Positions 24,314 to 34,107 of a DNA stretch of 64,000 bases are shown here, in pieces. A program made the position numbers and the translations under genes. The notes below the pieces were generated by a model. That model ran no database searches, was not told where the DNA came from, and saw only the letters and a list, made by a program, of their open reading frames with translations. The stretch covers positions 2,446,415-2,510,414 of the forward strand of contig NZ_AP023418.1 in the NCBI RefSeq assembly GCF_018408575.1, written 5' to 3'. The stretch comes from Vescimonas coprocola. GTDB lineage: Bacteria; Bacillota; Clostridia; Oscillospirales; Oscillospiraceae. How positions within the stretch are numbered: the first letter of the stretch is position 1; every line of letters begins with the position of its first letter.

Positions 24314-24997
24314 TCACCAATTCAGCCGCTGGTTGCGCCAGCGGATGCGCTCCGCCGCGTAGCGGCGATACCACCTTGCCGCCTCCTTGTAGTGCTTATC
24401 CGCCTCGTAGATCTGTGCCAGCCGCGACATGGCGGCGTCGCTGCCCGCCTCGGCGGCCCGGTGATACCAGCGGATGCCCTCTGCCTGGTCACACACCACA
24501 TCCTGCCCGTAATAGTATCGATGCCCCAGATGCAGCATCCCGATGGCATCGCCGCCCACCGCCGCCTCGTAATCGGCCATAAAGCTATCCTCCCGCTCCT
24601 GTGCGTCCAGAAGCGCGTCCACCGCCGCCGCGTAGGACTCGCACTCGAAGTATAGCCGAAGCCGGGCATTCTCCGCCTCACCCACAGGGTCAAAAGCGCT
24701 CATTACATCGGAAGTCACATTGTTCTCTGCCCGCTTATACCAGCGGATAGCCTGCGGGTAGTTGCGCTTTGTACCGCAGCCGTGCTCACAGCACCATCCG
24801 GCGGCGAACTGCGCCTCGGTAAAGTTGTGGGCTCCTGAGCGCTTGAATAGATCGAATGCCTTTGCCATAGCGTCGGGCGTGCCGCTGCGGATATGTGCCA
24901 ACGCCTGTGCGAACTGTGCGTCCGCCGCCCGTCGCCGTCCGGCGATCTCCCACATCTCCGCGTACACACGGAGGGCGGGTGAAAAAGTAACATCCAT
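24314..24997 (-). CDS. Sel1-like repeat protein
   Basis: A 227-residue alpha-solenoid protein with no signal peptide. Sel1/TPR-like repeats are seen: AMAKAFDLFKRSGAHNFTEA, GCGTKRNYPQAIRWYKRAEN, GQDVVCDQAEGIRWYHRAAE, and YKEAARWYRRYA at the end. Such proteins act as scaffolds for protein-protein contacts. ATG 24997 is chosen because AGGAGG lies eight bases upstream; the in-frame ATG at 25003 would be only two bases from it. It is divergent from the FtsH-like protease and shares a matched promoter with it. Confidence 0.8.
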   Translation of the reverse strand: MDVTFSPALRVYAEMWEIAGRRRAADAQFAQALAHIRSGTPDAMAKAFDLFKRSGAHNFTEAQFAAGWCCEHGCGTKRNYPQAIRWYKRAENNVTSDVMSAFDPVGEAENARLRLYFECESYAAAVDALLDAQEREDSFMADYEAAVGGDAIGMLHLGHRYYYGQDVVCDQAEGIRWYHRAAEAGSDAAMSRLAQIYEADKHYKEAARWYRRYAAERIRWRNQRLNW

Positions 24998-25029
24998 GGT
25001 CATTTCCTCCTGCAATGTGATTTGCGGTC

Positions 25030-25281
25030 AGTGTAGCACCTTTTTTAATAAGACCTAAATATTTATATTATTTTCGGCGGTTTGGGGGTAGAAATCGGCC
25101 TCCACCGCCCGTTTTTTCGTGTGCAGGCAGCAAAAAACGCTGCATTTCGTGGGCATAACGCTGCAAATATGTAGATTACGGATGTGCTGTATTGTGCATC
25201 TATACGAAATTTTGCAGAAAACCGCCTTTTAGCCTATATATGCTTATATAAATTAGGTCTTAATTATATGGGTGCTATACT
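25030..25281. promoter_or_regulatory. Matched divergent promoters of the Sel1 and FtsH-like genes
   Basis: Plus strand: TTAGGT (25253-25258), 17 bases, TATACT (25276-25281). Minus strand: TTAGGT (25058-25053), 17 bases, TACACT (25035-25030). The similarity runs beyond the boxes: both have (A/T)TTAGGTCTTA and GGTGCTA(T/C)ACTG. The -35 regions form a 12-base inverted pair, suggesting one regulator for both genes. Confidence 0.7.
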
Positions 25282-25311
25282 GGCGGTAAAATTCGAAAAG
25301 GAGATTTTACC

Positions 25312-26715
25312 ATGAACGCATTTGACAAGGTCATCGGATACAAGGCCATCAAGCGCGAGCTGCTGCAGCTGTGCGATATGCTCCGCAACCGGGAGATCTA
25401 CGAGGAGATGGGCGTCCGCTTGCCCCATGGACTGCTGCTGTATGGCGACCCGGGCTTGGGCAAGACGCTTTTGGCGAGGTGCTTTGTGGAGGAGAGCGGG
25501 CTGCACACCATCACGGTACGCCGCGACAAGAGCGGCGACGCCTTTATCGATGGAATTACACAGGCCTTTGCCAGCGCAAAGACAAAAGCGCCGTCCATTG
25601 TCCTTTTGGACGACATGGACAAATTTGCCAACGAGGATAATACCCACTGCGATGCGCCGGAATATGCCGCTGTGCAAGCGGGGATCGACGATGTGAAGGA
25701 CGCCGGTGTGTTTGTGATCGCCACGGCAAACGATATCCGCAAGCTGCCGAGCTCCCTGCGCCGTTCCGGACGGTTTGACCGAAAAATCGGACTTCGAGCG
25801 CCCACGGCGTCCGATGCGGAGGAGATCATCACCCACTATCTGAAAACGAAACGGGTTTCGGACAGTGTCAACATGGAAGATCTGACGAGGATGATGTGCT
25901 ATAATTCCTGCGCCGAGCTGGAGACTATTTTGAATGAAGCGGCGGTTCGTGCGGCCTTTGCCCGCAAGACCGGCATCGACATGGAGGACATGGTGAGTGT
26001 GGTGCTGAAGCAGCAATATGGCGCACAAGAGGATATGCCTCGCGTTTCGGATGAAGTTATCGAAAAGGTGGCGCTTCACGAGGCGGGGCATCTGGTGGTA
26101 TGCGAAGCGCTGTGCCCCGGCAGCGTCGGCTTTGCCTCCCTGCTTCCCTCCGACGAAAACCGGTGCGGCGGCTTTATCCACTGCTGCAAAGGTGTCTCCG
26201 ATTCACAAAGCGCCATCATCGCCCTGGGCGGCAAGGCCGCCGTGGAGATGCGGTATGCGGGGCAGGTCGCAGAGGGATGCAGCGACGATATCGCCTGTGC
26301 GGTCAACTGTATCCGTGAGGCGGCAGCCAAGGAGGGGGCGCTGGGATTCTCCCTGCTGAATGTCGAAAGCGATTCCTCTAGCAACATGTCCGAAAGCCTG
26401 AATGCCCGCAGCGAGGCGGCGGTACAGGCGGAGCTGGAGCGGTACTACGGCAAGGCAAGGGCGCTCCTTGCTCAAAACGAGGCGTTTCTGAAAGAGATCA
26501 CAGAGGCGCTGGTCATGAAGAAGACCCTGCTCTATTCCGAGATCCAAGCCATTCGTAGCGCCACTGTAAAGAGAAACCCTGCGGTGACCTGCGAGGCGGC
26601 TTCAAGGTATGACGCAGCGGAGATCGAGAATTTCCCGCCGGAGGATCCAGAGGAGGCGATGCGCCAGAAGATCTTGCGCAAGCTGGAGGAAGCGGAGCGA
26701 CGGCGATGTTCCTGA
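25312..26715 (+). CDS. Soluble FtsH-like AAA protease
   Basis: A 467-residue ATP-dependent zinc protease without the N-terminal membrane segments of FtsH (usual length 600-650). The AAA module shows Walker A GDPGLGKTLL (about residue 43), Walker B IVLLDDMDKF, sensor IATANDIR and the arginine-finger region RRSGRFDRKI. The M41 peptidase has ALHEAGHLVV (HExxH zinc motif, about residue 258) and EGCSDDIACAV with the third zinc ligand Asp. It should unfold and degrade cytosolic proteins, so it may act as a regulated toxin or regulator. AAGGAG precedes the ATG. A 3'-end duplicate of this gene lies at 46,480. Confidence 0.85.
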   Translation: MNAFDKVIGYKAIKRELLQLCDMLRNREIYEEMGVRLPHGLLLYGDPGLGKTLLARCFVEESGLHTITVRRDKSGDAFIDGITQAFASAKTKAPSIVLLDDMDKFANEDNTHCDAPEYAAVQAGIDDVKDAGVFVIATANDIRKLPSSLRRSGRFDRKIGLRAPTASDAEEIITHYLKTKRVSDSVNMEDLTRMMCYNSCAELETILNEAAVRAAFARKTGIDMEDMVSVVLKQQYGAQEDMPRVSDEVIEKVALHEAGHLVVCEALCPGSVGFASLLPSDENRCGGFIHCCKGVSDSQSAIIALGGKAAVEMRYAGQVAEGCSDDIACAVNCIREAAAKEGALGFSLLNVESDSSSNMSESLNARSEAAVQAELERYYGKARALLAQNEAFLKEITEALVMKKTLLYSEIQAIRSATVKRNPAVTCEAASRYDAAEIENFPPEDPEEAMRQKILRKLEEAERRRCS

Positions 26716-26722
26716 TGCTTCA
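26692..26722 (+). repeat. 31-bp repeat at the 3' end of the FtsH-like gene, copy 1
   Basis: It matches 46,480-46,510 at 29 of 31 positions in direct orientation and encodes the last codons (AERRRCS-stop) of the protease. The two copies bracket the CRISPR-Cas locus. Confidence 0.8.
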
Positions 26723-26867
26723 GGAGCGCGGCGGGGAGGGCGAGCCCGCTGCGTAGAATGAAGCGGTATAATGGGGCGATTTTTGCTCCGCGAGATGTAT
26801 AACGGGAAAAGAAACGATACGATGAACGAGAAAGGAGAACAGCATGCCATTTGAGATGGACAGCACC

Positions 26868-29800
26868 ATTTCAATCCACGCCCCCCGCGAGGGGGGCGAC
26901 ACCGAGGCGGAGGAGGTGGTCATGTGAGCGCTGAGATTTCAATCCACGCCCCCCGCGAGGGGGGCGACTGCCCGAATCGGGCACGGAAAGGAGAAATTAT
27001 GATTTCAATCCACGCCCCCCGCGAGGGGGGCGACGTTGGTAACAATTGAGAAACGCAAAATCTCCGATTATTTCAATCCACGCCCCCCGCGAGGGGGGCG
27101 ACTAGCACGCTATCGCCAGTCATTCCATGGTAACACAGATTTCAATCCACGCCCCCTGCGAGGGGGGCGACACCGAGGCGGAGGAGGTGGCCATGTGAGC
27201 GCTGAGATTTCAATCCACGCCCCCTGCGAGGGGGGCGACTTAAATGCACCCTTCATTCCGTCCCAAACGCTGGTATTTCAATCCACGCCCCCGCGAGGGG
27301 GGCGACTACCACCACCAATATTTTTCCCACGGAAAGGCATAATTTCAATCCACGCCCCCCGCAAGGGGGGCGACGTTAGCATAGCAAAAGCAGATGGAAT
27401 CATCAAAAATTTCAATCCACGCCCCCCGCGAGGGGGGCGACATTTTTATACATAGAATTTTCACGCAACAGCTGAATTTCAATCCACGCCCCCGCGAGGG
27501 GGGCGACCACCTCCAAAATGCACATATTATAGATCAGAAAGATTTCAATCCACGCCCCCCGCGAGGGGGGCGACATATCGGTGTGGCACGCTCCTTCCTA
27601 ACCGGGCAAATTTCAATCCACGCCCCCCGCGAGGGGGGCGACTCTATGATCTCCTTAAAAATGCGCTTGCTGATATTTCAATCCACGCCCCCCGCGAGGG
27701 GGGCGACTACATCATACTGATGTTTTTCAGGGTTATCAGCATATTTCAATCCACGCCCCCCGCGAGGGGGGCGACCGTGTCGGAGAAATCCAAAATACAA
27801 TTACAAGGAATTTCAATCCACGCCCCCCGCGAGGGGGGCGACGGCGTAGCCGATGCGGGAGAGCCGCCCGGCGTGATATTTCAATCCACGCCCCCCGCGA
27901 GGGGGGCGACAGGGGCAACACAAAAGGGGTTGACAAGTGCCGCAATTTCAATCCACGCCCCCCGCGAGGGGGGCGACTGCTTATTCGTGTCACTGTCACG
28001 CACGTTAAACCATTTCAATCCACGCCCCCCGCGAGGGGGGCGACGCTGTGAGATTGTCTCACGGCTTGCTGTGTCGGAATTTCAATCCACGCCCCCCGCG
28101 AGGGGGGCGACTACTAAAGGCGTAGCCGATATGGCGTGTAACTTATTTCAATCCACGCCCCCCGCGAGGGGGGCGACGACAGGTTTTTTGCAAACTTGCT
28201 TTTGTTGGAGACATTTCAATCCACGCCCCCCGCGAGGGGGGCGACGGTGCGTTTTCCCAGTACCGGGAGAGCCACCGATATTTCAATCCACGCCCCCCGC
28301 GAGGGGGGCGACTCAAAGGCATTACAGCCGGTCGCCATCCACTTTTATTTCAATCCACGCCCCCCGCGAGGGGGGCGACGCCAAGCCGTTTTGCCAACTG
28401 CTCCACCATATATGCATTTCAATCCACGCCCCCCGCGAGGGGGGCGACTCCGGGGCCCCGGAGCCAGAGTAGTCTTTGTAGATTTCAATCCACGCCCCCC
28501 GCGAGGGGGGCGACTGTCTTATATGATTGGTTGTCCTTCACATCGAAATTTCAATCCACGCCCCCCGCGAGGGGGGCGACTTCGATTCCTTCCCCCGCAA
28601 CCATGATTTTCAGATTTCAATCCACGCCCCCCGCGAGGGGGGCGACTATCGCTCCCTACCTGCAAAATTCTGGCCACGGAATTTCAATCCACGCCCCCCC
28701 GCGAGGGGGGCGACTGACAGACGTAGTCCATATCCGGGGCAATGCGGTATTTCAATCCACGCCCCCCGCGAGGGGGGCGACTCATGCCGTCCCTCCTTTT
28801 TTAACATCTTAGCACAAATTTCAATCCACGCCCCCCGCGAGGGGGGCGACGGCAAAAGCGGTCATGGCAAGACGGCCGGGCCGAAATTTCAATCCACGCC
28901 CCCCGCGAGGGGGGCGACGCTGACGCGCTCCGGATTGTCACCAGGCTTGCGATTTCAATCCACGCCCCCCGCGAGGGGGGCGACTTTGATAGACGCAGAC
29001 ATTTCCAATTTAAGTGCATTTCAATCCACGCCCCCCGCGAGGGGGGCGACGGAGAGATCGGCCACGCTCACTTGATCCACGATGATTTCAATCCACGCCC
29101 CCCGCGAGGGGGGCGACTGTGATCTGGTCAAAGTTGGTCCCCTTGGGGAAATTTCAATCCACGCCCCCCGCGAGGGGGGCGACCACTTCCCTTTTTACCA
29201 AAAACAAAAATCAAACATTTCAATCCACGCCCCCCGCGAGGGGGGCGACGCCAAGTGGGCTTTGATGGGCAATCGGTACATTATTTCAATCCACGCCCCC
29301 CGCGAGGGGGGCGACACCTTTGGAATGTCAATGTCCTTAGTTACTACCGATTTCAATCCACGCCCCCCGCGAGGGGGGCGACCTTATGCAGTAAACGGAT
29401 ACCAAAAGGAACTTGACATTTCAATCCACGCCCCCCGCGAGGGGGGCGACTGCATTGCACCAAATCAGAATTATTACGACCAGTCAATTTCAATCCACGC
29501 CCCCCGCGAGGGGGGGCGACTCCTCTTGTCTATGATGACAGTCTTAGCTATTATATTTCAATCCACGCCCCCCGCGAGGGGGGCGACTTCCTGTGACACT
29601 GCCATTAAAGGCATTAGTGTATTTCAATCCACGCCCCCCGCGAGGGGGGCGACGTCAGGGTATTGGACTACATCGGAGTGAGGTATTATTTCAATCCACG
29701 CCCCCCGCGAGGGGGGCGCCTGTCGCCATAGGCAACAGGCGCCACCTTCATCTTGGTATTTCAATCCACGCCCCCCGCGAGGGGGGCGACTTTGCCCGTG

Positions 29801-32800
29801 AACTAAAGGGCCAGCGTTACATTTTTATTTCAATCCACGCCCCCCGCGAGGGGGGCGACCTGGGCGTTTTAGGATATGCGGCCAACAGTGATTTATTTCA
29901 ATCCACGCCCCCCGCGAGGGGGGCGACCAAGTCTATACAGGGCTGTCGCTGTTTTCTCTCGGATTTCAATCCACGCCCCCCGCGAGGGGGGCGACGTGAT
30001 GATCCAGCGGGCCGTCTCGGGGACGTCGTATTTCAATCCACGCCCCCCGCGAGGGGGGCGACGTATCGGGCCATCACTGCGGAGTACGACCCTATCATTT
30101 CAATCCACGCCCCCTGCGAGGGGGGCGACATTCGGATGCTGGATGATGACGCATGGAAGCCATGATTTCAATCCACGCCCCCCGCGAGGGGGGCGACCTC
30201 CGTCAAATACATTGGTGATGTGGACTGGGCGAAATAATTTCAATCCACGCCCCCCGCGAGGGGGGCGACGGCAAAATGGCGGTTGCAATGGGTGTCCCCA
30301 CCCCGATTTCAATCCACGCCCCCCGCGAGGGGGGGCGACGCAGGCCCAAGACAAGGATTTCCCCCGCCTTGTATTTCAATCCACGCCCCCCGCGAGGGGG
30401 GCGACTACGAAGTTCGGGTTGTGGCAACCGATGCCTTTATTTCAATCCACGCCCCCCGCGAGGGGGGCGACCCTTTCCCTGTGTCTGCTAAATGCTGCGT
30501 CATTATATTTCAATCCACGCCCCCCGCGAGGGGGGCGACATACTGGGGGGTAAAAAAGAAAGGAGACGGCAGTATTTCAATCCACGCCCCCCGCGAGGGG
30601 GGCGACGCATATCTACTGATGTCAATTCCGCCAAATAAGCATTTCAATCCACGCCCCCCGCGAGGGGGGCGACTCCTTTATTTGGATGACTGTGTGGAGG
30701 GCAGAGAGATTTCAATCCACGCCCCCCGCGAGGGGGGCGACTACGGTTATTGTATCACACAGTAAACGTAAATGTATTTCAATCCACGCCCCCCGCGAGG
30801 GGGGCGACTGCTGTTTTGGCCGTTGCGTTTACTGATGCGGAATTTCAATCCACGCCCCCCGCGAGGGGGGCGACCAAATTCCGCCTCGATCTTGCGCAAA
30901 TCGGACAATTTCAATCCACGCCCCCCGCGAGGGGGGCGACTCTGTCGCTGCTTATGACGGTTTGTGCTCTGCTATTTCAATCCACGCCCCCCGCGAGGGG
31001 GGCGACGCTGACTGCGCCATGTGTGGTATAGATACAGGAATTTCAATCCACGCCCCCCCGCGAGGGGGGGCGACCGTTTCGCTGCAACAGGTGGTCCTCT
31101 GCGCTGAGAAATTTCAATCCACGCCCCCCGCGAGGGGGGCGACCAAAAGGGGGGCGTTTTGTGGATGGTGAAAAGCAATTTCAATCCACGCCCCCCGCGA
31201 GGGGGGCGACTCAGGGTCACGGAGGACGGCTGGTGGAGATCGGAATTTCAATCCACGCCCCCCGCGAGGGGGGCGACAGGTGCCGCCGGGGACTGTCTCC
31301 AGCTGGGACTATTTCAATCCACGCCCCCCGCGAGGGGGGCGACTTGTTGGTGTCATGCTCGCCCCACGGGTCATGCGATTTCAATCCACGCCCCCCGCGA
31401 GGGGGGGCGACGCCGCATCACGCAGGAGGCTGGTCGGCCTAAGCTATTTCAATCCACGCCCCCCGCGAGGGGGGCGACATCCAGTTTGTCAAAGGGGTAT
31501 TTACCGGCGACTGGATTTCAATCCACGCCCCCCGCGAGGGGGGCGACTTCGGTAGATGCGATACTACCAATCTACTACCAATATTTCAATCCACGCCCCC
31601 GCGAGGGGGGCGACTGGAGCCGGTCCAGATAGGGGTGGTCAGGCTGGAATTTCAATCCACGCCCCCCGCGAGGGGGGCGACCTCCAGACACATCATGGTC
31701 TGATCCACTGCATCCGGGATTTCAATCCACGCCCCCCGCGAGGGGGGCGACCGCCCCACTATCGAAAACGGAGGACGCTATGAGCATTTCAATCCACGCC
31801 CCCCGCGAGGGGGGCGACATTGCTCCTAACAACTCCTCGCTCAAACCTAACGGTAATTTCAATCCACGCCCCCCGCGAGGGGGGCGACGCCGGGATTCCA
31901 CGGCAAAAACCTCGTCCGGCTATTTCAATCCACGCCCCCCGCGAGGGGGGCGACTTGGCTTGTGGTCTAAATCTATGCTGCCAAGCTGGATTTCAATCCA
32001 CGCCCCCCCGCGAGGGGGGCGACGGCGCCGGGGGCTCCCACGCCAATAGGGACGTTTGGAATTTCAATCCACGCCCCCCGCGAGGGGGGCGACCCGACAT
32101 TTTGCTGGAATGCCTCCCAACACACGATTTCAATCCACGCCCCCCGCGAGGGGGGCGACGCTGATGTTTCAGCCATTAGAACTGCTTATGGGGATTTCAA
32201 TCCACGCCCCCCGCGAGGGGGGCGACCCATTGTGTTACCTCCTTAATACACCAACAGAGTATTTCAATCCACGCCCCCCGCGAGGGGGGCGACAATGATC
32301 ATACAAATTCCCCGCTTGTGATCAATGTATTTCAATCCACGCCCCCCGCGAGGGGGGCGACTGTAGGGCACCTCCTCGGAATACCACAACCATAGATGAT
32401 TTCAATCCACGCCCCCCGCGAGGGGGGCGACTTTCCGATTTGCGCAAGATCGAGGCAGAATTTGATACATTTCAATCCACGCCCCCCGCGAGGGGGGCGA
32501 CTGTAAAGTGCGCAATATGTGCGCCCCCCGTCCTCGTATTTCAATCCACGCCCCCCGCGAGGGGGGCGACCCCATAAGCTGTTCTAATGGCTGAAACATC
32601 AGCATTTCAATCCACGCCCCCCGCGAGGGGGGCGACTTAACGACATATTGCTATGCAGCATGGCACAACATTTCAATCCACGCCCCCCGCGAGGGGGGCG
32701 ACACAGTCGATGCGCTGCGCCGCGCCGCCTCGAAGATTTCAATCCACGCCCCCCGCGAGGGGGGCGACCCGCCGTGATGGCACGATACTGGCGTTCCCAG

Positions 32801-33580
32801 CTGGATTTCAATCCACGCCCCCCGCGAGGGGGGCGACTTAACGACATATTGCTATGCAGCATGGCACAACATTTCAATCCACGCCCCCCGCGAGGGGGGC
32901 GACACAGTCGATGCGCTGCGCCGCGCCGCCTCGAAGATTTCAATCCACGCCCCCCGCGAGGGGGGCGACCCGCCGTGATGGCACGATACTGGCGTTCCCA
33001 GCTGGATTTCAATCCACGCCCCCCGCGAGGGGGGCGACGTCAGTGATGTCGATTTGCTCCAAATAAAAATCATTTCAATCCACGCCCCCCGCGAGGGGGG
33101 CGACTGGCTTGTGGTCTAAATCCATGCTTCCCAGCTGGATTTCAATCCACGCCCCCCGCGAGGGGGGCGACTGCAGACCGTGGGGTCGCATCAGTCTGGA
33201 TCCCATTTCAATCCACGCCCCCCGCGAGGGGGGCGACGTCTTTGGTCGTTCTGGTACACAATCTGTCGTACATTTCAATCCACGCCCCCCGCGAGGGGGG
33301 CGACTTGGCTTGTGGTCTAAATCCATGCTTCCCAGCTGGATTTCAATCCACGCCCCCCGCGAGGGGGGCGACCGGCATGGTGGCGGGGAATATGTCCGAT
33401 AAGTTGGAATTTCAATCCACGCCCCCCGCGAGGGGGGCGACGTATTGCAGCTGCCGGTCGGTCAATGGTGTGTCGGATTTCAATCCACGCCCCCCGCGAG
33501 GGGGGCGACGCGCAGGAAATGGCGCTGGCCTCCGAGGCCGTCGACGTATTTCAATCCACGCCCCCCGCGAGGGGGGCGAC
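26868..33580 (-). CRISPR. Type I-C CRISPR array, about 100 repeats
   Basis: A hand count gives 100 repeats of 33 bases (range 32-35) and 99 spacers of about 33-37 bases. Read on the minus strand, the repeat begins GTCGCCCCCCTCGCGGGGGG and ends CGTGGATTGAAAT, the type I-C pattern with a GC-only hairpin. cas2 lies 233 bases beyond the high-coordinate end, so that end is leader-proximal and newest spacers are near 33.5 kb. Repeat variants include a T in the stem (27139, 27207, 30097) and slipped C/G runs. The repeat at 29688 ends GCGCC instead of GCGAC. Three adjacent spacers occur twice (32,637-33,005). Confidence 0.98.
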
Positions 33581-33812
33581 AGCAAAGATGCACAGTTTTA
33601 CCTGCGGATCTTTGACAAACAAGTAGAACTTTTGCGTTTTTTGGGAAAAATACGGGGTGGTTGCCTGAGAAACCCGGAGAAAGACCGGCGTTTTCTCGGG
33701 AAAAGCCTTGCGAACCTCCCGGAAATATCTGGTCACTTGGACTTCGCAGGGGGCGGGAAGGCGCGTCCCGGATACCCGTGCGCCGTACCACTGCCGCGCC
33801 GGGCGGCGTGTG
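33581..33812 (-). promoter_or_regulatory. CRISPR leader
   Basis: The 232 bases between the cas2 stop and the first repeat on the minus strand hold no gene. TTGTTT and TAAAAC (16-base spacing) near 33,600-33,625 could drive the array, but the match is weak. The leader role follows from position. Confidence 0.6.
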
Positions 33813-34103
33813 TCAGAGGATCAGGGGATCCTCCGGCAGATAGGTGCTCTTCGTACCGAAATGCTCCACTTTTTTCTCATATTGCTTCCCTAGATAGTAA
33901 AAGCGCAGACTGTCTTTCTCAGAATCCATGATGGACGGGAGCTGCGCCTGCAGGCGGCGGCACTGCCCTGCGTCCAGCAGGCACTCAAACACGGAATTTT
34001 GCACCCGCTGTCCGTAGTCCACGCACTTTTTAGCGATCTGCCGCAGGCGCTTGCGCCCGGCGGCGTCCTCGGTGTTTACATCGTATGTGATCAGCACCAG
34101 CAT
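33813..34103 (-). CDS. cas2: CRISPR-associated endoribonuclease-fold protein Cas2
   Basis: A 96-residue integration partner that bridges two Cas1 dimers in spacer acquisition. MLVLITYDVNTED gives the conserved N-terminal strand with Asp8, followed by RLRQIAKKCVDYGQRVQNSVFECLLD, typical of subtype I-C Cas2. ATG 34103 follows the cas1 stop by four bases. It is the last cas gene before the leader and array. Confidence 0.96.
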   Translation of the reverse strand: MLVLITYDVNTEDAAGRKRLRQIAKKCVDYGQRVQNSVFECLLDAGQCRRLQAQLPSIMDSEKDSLRFYYLGKQYEKKVEHFGTKSTYLPEDPLIL

Positions 34104-34107
34104 AGCA

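Noticed and set aside
25312-26715. Housekeeping FtsH
   Set aside because: No transmembrane segments, divergent sequence and an island location; a separate chromosomal ftsH is expected.
26868-33580. Many long frames across the CRISPR array with repeated FQSTPPARGAT or ISIHAPREGGD units
   Set aside because: They are translations of the CRISPR repeat; the array explains them fully.
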